A DNA stretch of 64,000 bases. Origin: Chrysogorgia sp. JL179-B06. Its lineage: Eukaryota; Cnidaria; Anthozoa; Scleralcyonacea; Chrysogorgiidae. Made by a program: the position numbers and the translations under genes. The stretch spans positions 613,001 to 677,000 of the forward strand of contig JAYKKM010000377.1 of the NCBI GenBank assembly GCA_035772405.1, written 5' to 3'. Below, one piece after another: positions 53,136 to 61,984 of the stretch (within the stretch, counting starts at the first letter, position 1; the number at the start of each line of letters is the position of its first letter). Below the pieces are notes generated by a model. The model did not search any database. It was given only the letters and a program-made list of their open reading frames with translations, and was not told the DNA's origin.

Positions 53136-53457
53136 TTATGCATCAGTCAATTCCAGTTGCGACCACCCCCCCCCCCCCCGGACAACCCCCCGGGCATTGG
53201 TAAATTTTCATTTTTTTCGTGCAAATGCCCGGGGGTAGGGCAAAAAAGAAGGAACAATGCCCCACCCTTGGGACACAACAAAGCTCTTGACCTTGCCAAT
53301 AAAGTCGTCCATTTTGGCATATACGACAAAGGAAACTTGTGGCCACGGTCTTTTCTCCATGGGACCAGGTGAACACAAGTAAGTGTGGAAATGCCCCACA
53401 CTGTCCCGGGGGGGGGGGGGGGGGGGATGGTTGCAGCTGGAATTGACTGATGCATTA
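53136..53457. mobile_element. Harbinger-like MITE, TTA target duplication (copy 2)
   Basis: TIRs TGCATCAGTCAATTCCAGTT (from 53139) and the inverse ending at 53454 enclose 316 bases with long C and G runs near each end. TTA flanks both sides. It is a different family from copy 1 by TIR sequence. Open frames crossing it are by-products of the GC runs. Confidence 0.78.
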
Positions 53458-53779
53458 GATACATGTAGATATGTTTTGGTTTTGGATATGTTTTGGATAT
53501 TGAGCTGTTCAGCATTAATATGAGTACCAATTTGACAGCTTGTATTATAGAAATCATCTGTACTTTGTTTTGTGCATAAGCACTGACGCACTGTTACTGT
53601 GGGTTGTTGAAACATAATGAACTTCCTGGATATGCCCAATAAATACATGCCTTGTAAACCTTGGAGAAATTTGGTGCTGTTCCAATAATATGAATTGTCA
53701 AATTAAGAGCATTTGAAACTGCCTGAATAATATATTATTAGCCAACTTATCAATTTTCTGTGACAGTAAAATAATTTTA

Positions 53780-53912
53780 ATACTAACTACTTAATGACCA
53801 AGAGTGAGGTCTTTATGGTAAAATATCTAAGCTGTATTGGCCAAGCAATAGCTGCCAAGGTTTGGTATTTTACTGTAAAGACCGAACAGTCGAATTTACA
53901 GGTATTAAGTAC
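53780..53912. repeat. Inverted repeat, GGTCTTTA...TAAAATA arms
   Basis: GGTCTTTATGGTAAAATAT (about 53808-53826) mirrors ATATTTTACTGTAAAGACC-type text at about 53865-53883. Weaker outer arms, ACTACTTAATGACC, also pair. It is a probable short MITE. Confidence 0.6.
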
Positions 53913-55190
53913 TGTAGTCCATTAGACCATTATATGGCACTTTTTATTACAACATCAATCATCTATATTTCTTGGTCTTTGGATTTTGCTTCCTTTAACT
54001 TCGTCAAAACACTGGACTAGCATTATTTTCTGTTGTTTCTTTCTCGTCTGGATACTAAAATTTCTTTTATAATGTTTATTGTCACTTATTTTGCAGCTCT
54101 TATTAGGATTTTGTGTTTCTTTCCCAATAATCACAGGGAATTAGCCAGTGAAATGTTATTCAATATTCATATAGACACAGTTGCCATAATGTTCTATCCA
54201 ACTTATTACCTTTTCAACCTTGTGATTAAAATAATATAGATCAAGAATTGTTTTTCTAACTGTTAGTATATCAACTATCAATAATACTGCACCTTTATAA
54301 GCAAGCGATCTAAAATCCTGCACGGCATTAAACTTGTGTCATGCATTATGCTACTGTTTTATTTAATACGATACATAATTCTATAAAACTTTGCACTGTC
54401 CTTCAGACCTAGTTGTTGTTTAATATGGATCGCTTCTTTGAGTCGGAGGTTGACTGCATCATTGTCTCTGCATATATTATAATCTTTACTTCAATATTGT
54501 GATTATTGTCGTTACTGGACGACGAAAGCTCAAACAAATTAAATTTTTTTAAAACAGTAGCTACAGTATACTTGGCCTCATTTGATTTTTTACCTTACCA
54601 TTTATATCATGCTACTGAAGGACAACTTCAACCTTTTATTGTTTTAGTGTTTCCATATGGTTACAGTGGGTTTTTACAATACGGGTCATTTTGTTTCATT
54701 AGGTTGGTTGCATGAAAATACCGTGATAGAATCACACCAACAAGAGTCAGGATATATCACATACATGTACATCTAAATATTGACACATACAAATGTTGGG
54801 GTCGTTACAACAAATCATAAATTCTATACATGTAGACGCATCCAATCGACAAATACATGATAGTCAATTTTTGTTATTTGCCTGCAGTCGAAATATCGGC
54901 AATTCATGGCTATAGTTCTTAGCTATAGTATACAATCCAAACCAACAGATCAAGTATGAGTTGATTAAGAACGAAATAACCTGTTTTTACAATTACATTT
55001 TTTTTCATAATATTTACATCTAACAAGTTAGAATCAAAATTGTAGGTGTACATGTGACATTGGAAACAGCCATTTTGGAGGTCAGGAGAACAATTAATGC
55101 TAATGATTTTGCTTATGAGCATTTTCCCTTCGAACAGAGGAATCAGGAAAGTCTAGAAGTAGGTCATTATATATTTTATAATTATATATA
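53913..55190. other. No gene seen
   Basis: About 1.3 kb of AT-rich sequence. Short frames (for example 54506-54715) have no family signature or coding support. Confidence 0.4.
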
Positions 55191-55196
55191 ACGTAT

Positions 55197-55202
55197 TTTA
55201 TT
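55197..55202 (-). terminator. Poly(A) signal of gene D
   Basis: AATAAA on the minus strand, 66 bases beyond the stop at 55268. Confidence 0.55.
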
Positions 55203-55267
55203 TTATAATCATCAATATAACAAATACATGAATAAGAAAGTTCTCGCAGCAAGCCCGAGTGTTCCTT

Positions 55268-55888
55268 TTATCGAATTGTGTTTAGGAATCCTCGATCCAG
55301 CCAGAATCCATGAGAGCCAAATGTCAAGGCAATGGCATGATCGCTTTGTCCTTTTCCATGTAGCGACTTGATTTTCTCAACCATCAGTTTAGCAAGCACG
55401 GCATCTGCAGTTCCAATTGCAGGCGTGGTTTCTCCACCCGTTGTTGCAGCCACTATCATCATTTCATCACCAGGAGAAGCAAACGATCCTTGCACAGCTT
55501 TGTGCATGTTTTTTGAAAGTAGATCAGAGCTGGAGAGGTTTTTCCATTTGGGTACCATTTGTTGTAATTTTTCCCAAGTGCGATCTTCGGCAGGCATAAT
55601 CGCTAGAACCGGACGTAATTCATCCTGCATCTGTTGATAAATGGCTTCCAGCTCACTGACTCGAGCACGAAGACGCTCGACTGTTTGTTGGTTTTCCTTT
55701 TGGTTTTTGTAGGAAGAAAGCTCGTAGGCTGGAAATGCTATGTTGCCAAGCACTTTCTCACTGGCTGTCTTTAGTCCATCTCCTTTGTCAATCCATGGAA
55801 GTGTCTGCAGAACTGGCGCATAAACATTCTCATAAAAAGCACCGACGATTTTTGATGTGGACAACAACTGATTGTACTGGCTTTCCAT
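55268..55888 (-). CDS. Gene D: divergent, shorter relative of genes A-C (206 aa)
   Basis: It has an uninterrupted frame from ATG 55888 to TGA with a downstream AATAAA. It lacks the hydrophobic N terminus and the central membrane segment. The N-terminal part resembles the charged region of A (VGAFYENVYAPVLQTLPWID against FYDHIYNPVAV...KLP). The middle is a coiled coil (TVERLRARVSELEAIYQQM). A tryptophan block, KLQQMVPKWKNLSSSDL, parallels LTTVASTWRKISENF in A. The C terminus, FWLDRGFLNTIR, matches the family end (LDEYFINTLR in A, LDAYFVSTLR in C). I therefore read it as a soluble or peripheral member, perhaps a partner of the membrane-type proteins. That role is inference. R1c lies ~100 bases upstream. 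Confidence 0.68.
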   Translation of the reverse strand: MESQYNQLLSTSKIVGAFYENVYAPVLQTLPWIDKGDGLKTASEKVLGNIAFPAYELSSYKNQKENQQTVERLRARVSELEAIYQQMQDELRPVLAIMPAEDRTWEKLQQMVPKWKNLSSSDLLSKNMHKAVQGSFASPGDEMMIVAATTGGETTPAIGTADAVLAKLMVEKIKSLHGKGQSDHAIALTFGSHGFWLDRGFLNTIR

Positions 55889-55984
55889 TGCTAAAATACT
55901 TTCACAATCACCGAAATGGCAAAGGGTAAAATGACAAAAGAAGATGCTCGTCTTCGTTGAAACTGGGTTTCACTTTCCTGTTTA

Positions 55985-56405
55985 TTTGTAAATGATATAT
56001 TCCAGGCCGGGTTGCGGGGGCGAGATTGTAATTAGCATTTGTGGTGTTTGTTGAAATATGAAAATTAGAATTTCCAACTTTTTCACTCGCTTCTAATGCT
56101 TTGTCTCATCAAGACATAACGAAATCCCTTCTTTTTAAATACTGAAAACAATCCAGGCTACATAAAATATTTGAAAGACCATTCTTTACTTTCCGTGACC
56201 CAACGTAAACTTACAGATACCCAAATTTCCCCTGCAATAAACATTCCAGTGTGAGAGCTTAATTCCGGAAGACGTCACAAAATATAAGAGCCACAAAATA
56301 TATTCTTTGGTCATGATATTATCGAAACAAGAAGTCTTGTTTCTGCAAAGATGGAAGTAAATGCAAACTCCAACCAAAATATGGCTTTGAAATCTGATGT
56401 TTTCG
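55985..56405 (+). repeat. Interspersed repeat R1, copy c (partial)
   Basis: This matches the right third of R1a (about 29750-30170). Landmarks are GAGATTGTAATTAGCATTTG, GAAAACAATCCAGGCTACA and CTGCAATAAACATTCCAGTG, then GAAACAAGAAGTCTTGTTTC near 56324-56343 and CCAAAATATGGCTTTGA at the edge. Confidence 0.8.
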
Positions 56406-56516
56406 AATCAAATGTTTTGCAACTGTAGCCGAATCAAATGTAACTTTGGCAATGGTCCGGATGACATCAATGTCTGCTTCCGCACTGCGCACTTTAGCTT
56501 CTTGTTCTTCCATCAT
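56319..56516 (-). other. 65-codon frame ending in R1-derived peptide
   Basis: It begins MMEEQEAKVRSAEADID, continues IAKVTFDSATVAKHLIRKHQ, then enters the R1 edge at ISKPYFGWSLHLLPS with a stop after DFLFR. The first ~40 residues look protein-like and could be the remnant of a host gene. The R1-encoded tail is shared with the loci at 47651 and 30180. There is no evidence of expression. Confidence 0.4.
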
Positions 56517-56519
56517 TCT

Positions 56520-57227
56520 CCCCAGATGTAAATTAAAATATAGGATTGAAGGGTGCTAACTATAGACATTTAGTTTAGGTAAGGTAATGTGAAAAATTAC
56601 ATTAATGTTATCCGGATCCAGATCCTGCAGTTGCAAAACCATTTATGTCTTCCACCATGTCTCAGATGAATTATGCGCACTGCATTAACTGAGCTCTGTT
56701 TACTGGGCAATCAATCAAGGAAATTGCACACTCCAGATGGGATAAATTGGCTATGGTCCTGTAGGACCAAAGCCGATTTTATTCAAAATTAATAATTAAA
56801 TAATTTAATTATTTTTTATAATTTACAAAATGATTGAGCCCAGTAAAGGTGAGGGCCATAAAACGCCAGATAGGAGAACAATCTACAGTAATATACAAAA
56901 TAGCCAAAAAGGTGGCCAGCCATGGGGAAGGTGGTGGGCAAAGTGATATGTATTCATCTTCACCTCTTGAAAAACAGGGCAACTGAGACTGGGCATGTGA
57001 CTGAGTTATCACATGACACCTGAAATCCCACGTGCCACAGCAGACCCTTCCGGTTATGGTAATATGGCATCGAGGGTCATCAGAGTCCCTATATTAGCTA
57101 TTACAACATTCACATTGACACTTTAATAAATATAAATTCGACAGATGGAAGATATAAAAATCCTATTTGCTTGCAAATATTCCATTTGTTTCGAAAACAT
57201 CTGTCAAATTATCGAAATGAATTTTTC
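56520..57227. other. No gene seen
   Basis: AT-rich with a TGGTCCTGTAGGACCA hairpin near 56754-56769. The minus-strand frame at 57012-56809 has no recognised motif. It is possibly a repeat. Confidence 0.35.
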
Positions 57228-57268
57228 GAAGCCATATTTTGGTTGGAGTTCGCCTTTACTTCCACGAC
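57228..57268 (-). repeat. Isolated R1 edge
   Basis: CGAAGCCATATTTTGGTTGG and the following CGCCTTTACTTCCA match only the outermost ~40 bases of R1 (as at 47706-47745). It lies ~160 bases upstream of gene C. Confidence 0.65.
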
Positions 57269-57341
57269 CTCTAATCTTGTTATGAAATTATAATTCGTGC
57301 AGGGACAATTATGTTCGAATAAACATGACGCATTAACTTCA

Positions 57342-57350
57342 GATCACGTG
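57342..57350 (+). promoter_or_regulatory. GATCACGTG site upstream of gene C
   Basis: The exact palindrome-containing 9-mer lies 77-85 bases before the ATG of gene C. It is shared with the promoters of genes B and E and, with one change, gene A. Confidence 0.5.
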
Positions 57351-57426
57351 GTGCATTCTAATTGACCTCCAAGTCCAGCGATTTCGATAATACATTGCTG
57401 TTTGTAGTTCGCTGTTCACATTCACT

Positions 57427-58368
57427 ATGGGTGTTGCGATGGCAATCGCCGCAGTTGCAATTACAGGTACCATAGTAAGCGACATTGTATTCTCAATTGA
57501 AGAAGACAAGAAACAGAAGGAACTGAAGAAGGCCATCAGTCGTGCAAAGACGGCCATCAACAGCGCGGATGATTTTTACAACAATGTTTACAAAATAGTC
57601 AAGACTCGCTTGGATCATCTAAAGCAGAGCATGCGAAAACTACCGCCCGACGTCGTTGACAAACTGAATGAGGACTTGAAGCTGAATTTGAACAATCCTG
57701 ATAAGGTTATCAAGGATGTAGGACTTGCCCTTAATATTGCCCAAGCCACGGTTGGTATAACTGGCCTTGTCTCTAGTGGACTCACCAGTGCTGGATTAGT
57801 CGCTGCAGATGGAATTGTTGCCGACATTGGAGCCATAGCCGGAGAAGTAGGAGTTGTCTTTGCAGTAGCCGGGTTTGGCCTGACACTGTACGTCGGGATT
57901 ACGGCGCTAAAGAAGTTGGACGATGCCATCGATAAAGTAGACAGCAGACGACGCCAAGCCGAAGATAGCATGACGAAAATGTATAACTCCCTCGATGACC
58001 TCTTGAAACGCTTGGGGTTGAAAGTGGGAAGCTACGAAAACCTCAGAAACATATCAAACGACTGGGCGAAACTCGCTGAAAACTTCGATAGGTATTCGAC
58101 CGCGTTTTATAATGCCATGACTGGTTTTGCAATGGGCAAGATTCAGGCCCAGGTGTGCGATTTCCTAAAGGCCAGAGGTTCTCCTGCTTTAAAGGATGAT
58201 GTCCTGGCATTGGCAAAGATAATCGAGCAAAACATCTTGCAGATGATGCGAGAAGGAAAAACCGACGAAGAAGTCGTCAATTTCTATGCAAAGGAAAACC
58301 CGCATGATGGTCTTCGCTTTCTCCTAGACGCTTATTTTGTCAGCACTCTTCGAACATATTTGCATTAA
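57427..58368 (+). CDS. Gene C: uncharacterised helical membrane-associated protein (313 aa, intronless)
   Basis: It starts at the first ATG after CACATTCACT and is a complete frame. Residues 2-24 are hydrophobic (AMAIAAVAITGTIVSDIVFS), and a charged helix follows (EEDKKQKELKKAISRAKTAI). FYNNVYKIVKTRLDHLKQSM and RKLPPDVVDKLNEDL align with FYDHIYNPVAVNLDRVKKAL and DKLPSDLLGL in gene A. A long Gly/Ala/Val-rich hydrophobic region spans about 100-165, twice the length of that in A, so it could form a membrane hairpin. A charged helix (KLDDAIDKVDSRRRQAED) and the family block ISNDWAKLAENFDRYSTAFY precede the end, LRFLLDAYFVSTLRTYLH. It is same family as A and B but an early-diverged subtype lacking the cysteine linker. 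AATAAA lies at 58480. Confidence 0.82.
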   Translation: MGVAMAIAAVAITGTIVSDIVFSIEEDKKQKELKKAISRAKTAINSADDFYNNVYKIVKTRLDHLKQSMRKLPPDVVDKLNEDLKLNLNNPDKVIKDVGLALNIAQATVGITGLVSSGLTSAGLVAADGIVADIGAIAGEVGVVFAVAGFGLTLYVGITALKKLDDAIDKVDSRRRQAEDSMTKMYNSLDDLLKRLGLKVGSYENLRNISNDWAKLAENFDRYSTAFYNAMTGFAMGKIQAQVCDFLKARGSPALKDDVLALAKIIEQNILQMMREGKTDEEVVNFYAKENPHDGLRFLLDAYFVSTLRTYLH

Positions 58369-58479
58369 TATATGCAGTTGTCACAAAATTATGTTCAAAA
58401 ACTATGTATGCTACTGTATATAGTGATTCATTTTTTGGCTTCAGGCGAATTATTCTGCATTAGTGATAACATTTCTTTC

Positions 58480-58496
58480 AATAAATGTTAAATAAA
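58480..58496 (+). terminator. Poly(A) signals of gene C
   Basis: AATAAA occurs at 58480-58485 and 58491-58496, about 110 bases past the stop codon. Confidence 0.6.
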
Positions 58497-58719
58497 TTAA
58501 TTAATGACAAATAAATAAGCATTAATTAAAGATTATGAATCAATGTTAAGCCGCAGAATGCGGGGGAGGGGGGCAACCCCAGGGGGTTGATGACCGTATA
58601 TTGTGAGGATACTTGAGCCGCCATCTTAAAATATGAAAAGACTGGGAACGAATCAAGTCGAGCTCAAGTTCTCTTTTTCAGTTTTGACTTGATATGTTTC
58701 AATTTAGACTTTAGATATA

Positions 58720-59040
58720 TTACTTTACACGAGGTTGTTCATCTGAGCGAACAGGAAAACTAAACGCACTATGTACTGTATCACTGCTAATGTCGTTTTG
58801 GAATAAATCACGATAGTGACCTGAAAGCATTCCTGTTGGACATGCAACAAGGATCTTCCGTTGTTGATCAACACACTTATTAATAACGGCTTTCAACACA
58901 TGGGACTTTCCGGTGCCAGCTTTTCCAGTTAGGACTATAAATTTACGCCAATCACACACTTCAGACTCAGATGAAGTGGTAGTAGGATAATTTTGCCCAG
59001 CTGTAATGTTGGAGTCAACTGCATTACACCCAAAAAATCA
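58720..59040 (-). pseudogene. PIF1-like helicase N-terminal fragment
   Basis: The minus strand encodes TAGQNYPTTTSSESEVCDWR, then KFIVLTGKAGTGKSHVLKAV with a Walker A motif (G-K-A-G-T-G-K-S). RKILVACPTGMLSGHYRDLF follows, then TVHSAFSFPV, matching the Ia region of PIF1/RecD-type helicases. The frame ends at 58720, well before Walker B, so only about 100 of the usual several hundred residues remain. PIF1-type helicases occur as host genes and inside Helitron-like or other mobile elements, and the source here cannot be told. It lies between gene C and the gene E remnant. Confidence 0.7.
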
Positions 59041-59089
59041 TCGCTAGTAATCACAATGCAGTTTACACCAAAAACATCTATGTTTCCTG

Positions 59090-59121
59090 ATATTCGTGAG
59101 TGCAAGAGCTGCCGCTGCCAT
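59090..59121 (-). pseudogene. Gene E: first codons of another family member
   Basis: The minus strand reads MAAAALALTNI from 59121, matching gene B (MATAALAITNV), and then breaks into text resembling R1 (GTGTAAACTGCATTGTG near 59070). Upstream, 59122-59330 matches the gene B promoter and 5' flank. The rest of the gene is missing, so this is a truncated paralogue. Confidence 0.7.
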
Positions 59122-59203
59122 CTTAACTATTGCGTCGAAATAATCGATTAATAATGATAAAGTAAAACGGTATAAGGCTCTACTCGAATTGCAAGCCGAG
59201 GTA

Positions 59204-59242
59204 TTTATAAGTCCTTGATCAGTATCAACATGTCACGTGATC
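59204..59242 (-). promoter_or_regulatory. Promoter of gene E remnant
   Basis: TTATAAATAC at about 59211-59202 and GATCACGTGA at 59242-59233 on the minus strand, spaced as in gene B. Confidence 0.6.
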
Positions 59243-59359
59243 TTGAGTACGTCCCGAGGGTGTTGTCAAGAACCAAACTGCTAGAGGAAATTAAATTGGA
59301 CTGGGAAAAATAAAGATGTTTCACGACTTCTTTATTTAATTGAGGTGAGTTCTTATCAG

Positions 59360-59880
59360 GAGTGCAATGCTGCCTCGGGACTGACACACGAACAATGGGT
59401 ACGAGGTTGGACTGATTCAATATCAGGCATGCCAGCAGAATAATGCTAGAAATTCGAACTATACTTTCGTTTCGCTTTCCTGTTTATCTGTCAATGACAT
59501 CCCAGCCCTGGGGCGGACGAGATTGTAATTTGCATTTGTGGTTGAATTTAGATGTTGAAATATGAAAATTCGAATTTCCAACTTCTTCACTCGCTTCTAA
59601 TGCTTCATCTCATCAAGACAACGAAATCCCTTCTTTTTAAATTCTGAAAACAATCCAGGCTACATAAAGTGTTTGAAAGACCATTCTTTACATTCCGTGA
59701 CCCAACGTAAACTTACAGTATAAAGATACCCAAATTTCCCCTGCAATAAACATTCCAGTGTGAGAGCCTAATTCCGGAAGACGTCACAAAATGTATTATT
59801 TGGTCATAATGTATTCTTTGGTTGTATGATATCGAAACAAGAAGTCTTTGTCATATGATATTATCAAAACAAGAAGAATA
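59360..59880 (+). repeat. Interspersed repeat R1, copy d
   Basis: It matches R1a from about 29600 to 30125, including TGCTGCCTCGGGACTGACAC, GCATGCCAGCAGAATAATGC and CTGCAATAAACATTCCAGTG. Its right part is rearranged, with two GATATTATC/GATATCG blocks at about 59826-59868. It joins the recombinase element at about 59880. Confidence 0.8.
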
Positions 59881-59884
59881 ATCC

Positions 59885-61112
59885 AGCAGACCGACCATCT
59901 CGACATGTTTCGCCTCGTGATTCTACGTTATCTCCAAGAGTTTGGCGCTTGGTTGACCAATTATTCGCGGGTGTCTCGGGACACACATTTGATCTTATGG
60001 CGGGTAATCCATTGCCGCATTTTACTCCTTTCCCCAGTCCGCATTCGGATGGGGTCAATTTGTTTTGTCAGCATATTTCTGCCTTGGCGCGGAGATACAC
60101 CCTGCCCCGTATTTGTGGCTTTGGTTAATCGGTTCTACATCAGAAAAGATTCATTTAGGTTCTAAGGGAGGTTATAAGGTTATCATCCTACTTCGTGTCC
60201 GGTTGCGTTATGGGCATGCAGAATCACGCGTTTTTTGAATTAAGACTTGCCATCACATGATGTTGTTTTTTCCTTTGTTACCAGTCTCTCCCACGGGTGC
60301 CGAAGTTGTATGCTCCATTCGTAGCGTATCCGCACCCGAATGATGAGTGTTTCCGGTTTTGTCAGAACTGCGGATATGCAAGGCAGGAACTGCCTTTGGA
60401 CACCGGGATTTTGTGGGGGGGGCTCAAGTCTACAGTCGATGAAGGTAAACTAGCACGTCGTGTGGCGGAGCTGGCGAAGACGCGCGAATCCTCTCGGTAT
60501 TCAACCCAAAAGACTGCATTAGAACGAGAACTCGTGGGATTTTTGTCTTCTTTGTCGTGTCGCCAGTCTATTGCATCTGCGTTGCCTCATGACCTTGTTT
60601 CCCTTTTAATCTGGAAAGACCGCAAGGGTAGAACTGTCGTTCATTTATCCCAATGTCCGCATTAATCGGACATGCAAGTCAGTAAACGCGCATGCAGTTG
60701 TCCGAAGCACTTTGCACTTGGGACTGTAGGCGAGGCGGCAATGCGCAACGATCTGTCCCGTTGTGGGTATTGAGCAGTACTGCACAATTTGTAGTTCTCT
60801 CTTGGGTATACGACTAACGCCAGGATACCTCTTCCATTCGGTGTCTAAGACCGGGAAAATCACATGTTCCTCTCTTCAATGAACAGCAGCTCAGGCGTGC
60901 TTAGACATATATGTACGACAGTTGCAACATGTTTTTCGAAGTGGCTCTGCGGTATCTATGGCGTTGGCCGACGTGGCCTTACACTGACATAATGGACCAT
61001 GTTGGATGGAGGACTAGAAAAACAGCTTTACAGTACATCAAGCTTCGCCAGGTTCTCAACCCAGCCGGACCCGCCGCGCGATTAGCTGATCTCGATATGG
61101 ATACTGGAATGG
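59885..61112 (+). pseudogene. Decayed tyrosine-recombinase element with RNase H-like region
   Basis: An N-terminal piece reads GHTFDLMAGNPLPHFTPFPS, then PHSDGVNLFCQH (about 59979-60080). This resembles the RNase H-like segment next to recombinases in DIRS-type elements. A frame at 60297-60665 has a C-x2-C pair (FCQNCG) and SSRYSTQKTALERELVGFLS, the N-terminal arm-binding type. Past a stop come RACSCPKHFALGTVGEA, then LTPGYLFHSVSKTGKI, QHVFRSGSAVSMALA (box II H-x-x-R, about 60928-60972) and MDHVGWRTRKTALQYIKLRQ with the tyrosine (about 60992-61051). Roughly 200 codons of the recombinase core are deleted near 60740. It is inactive and differs from the DIRS copy at 940-4300. Confidence 0.72.
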
Positions 61113-61929
61113 TACCGGGTGACCCAAAAAAAAGTACTCCGGTTTGATTCATAATAACTTCTAAACGAGTGAAGCTATTAAACTGAAATAACTTTCATTA
61201 GATAGATGGAAGACTAACTTAGATTTTGAAATATGACAGTTGTATTTTACTTAAAAATTCACGGAGATATTAATGTTCAAACTCGGTAGCATATTTCTGG
61301 ATGTGTCTAAAATATGCAAAAAACGCCGTATCAAATTCTTAATGTTGGATGTCTCTGGGGAGTTGCATGTTATGTCTTATGGAGTTATGGTTTGATTGTG
61401 TTTCATTCTGAGTTTATTCTGAACATGAACAAATTTGGAATGTACCACATGATCAGCAACCGTAGAATTTAGAAGAGCTTCGCAGCATGCCGTAATCTAG
61501 AACAACGAATGATCCATGACTCCTTCGACGCAATGGTGTCACGGGCTAGGCAGTGCATTCGTGCTAGAGGACACGCGATTCCGAACGAATAAATCTTGCT
61601 TGTATTTTGTAAATAATAATACTTCGTTTCATAATAAACAATTTGTCAAGTGTCATTTATTTACTGCTAATAGTGCGTGTTTCAGTTGAGCAAAGCTTGA
61701 TTAATATTTGATACGGCGTTTTTTGCATATTTTAGACACATCCAGAAATATGCTACCGAGTTTGAACATTAATATCTCCGTGAATTTTTAAGTAAAATAC
61801 AACTGTCATATTTCAAAATCTAAGTTAGTCTTCCATCTATCTAATGAAAGTTATTTCAGTTTAATAGCTTCACTCGTTTAGAAGTTATTATGAATCAAAC
61901 CGGAGTACTTTTTTTTGGGTCACCCGGTA
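61113..61929. mobile_element. Mariner/Tc1-like element with 222-base TIRs
   Basis: TA dinucleotides (61113-61114 and 61928-61929) flank an 813-base element starting CCGGGTGACCCAAAAAAAAG. TIRs 61115-61336 and 61706-61927 appear perfectly paired by eye. The 370-base core encodes RMIHDSFDAMVSRARQCIRA and RGHAIPNE followed by a stop (about 61510-61591). This looks like the C-terminal end of a mariner/Tc1-type transposase. The catalytic domain is absent, so it is a deletion derivative moved in trans. Confidence 0.88.
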
Positions 61930-61984
61930 TATAAGGACTTTAATACTTTGAACGCGGTTTCGTATAAGCCTTTCAAGATTAGTG

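Noticed and set aside
53100..53648. Frames of 77-146 codons crossing 53100-53650
   Set aside because: They depend on proline or glycine runs from the C and G tracts of the Harbinger-like MITE.
54506..54715. 69-codon frame, hydrophobic
   Set aside because: No motif, AT-driven composition and no promoter or poly(A) context.
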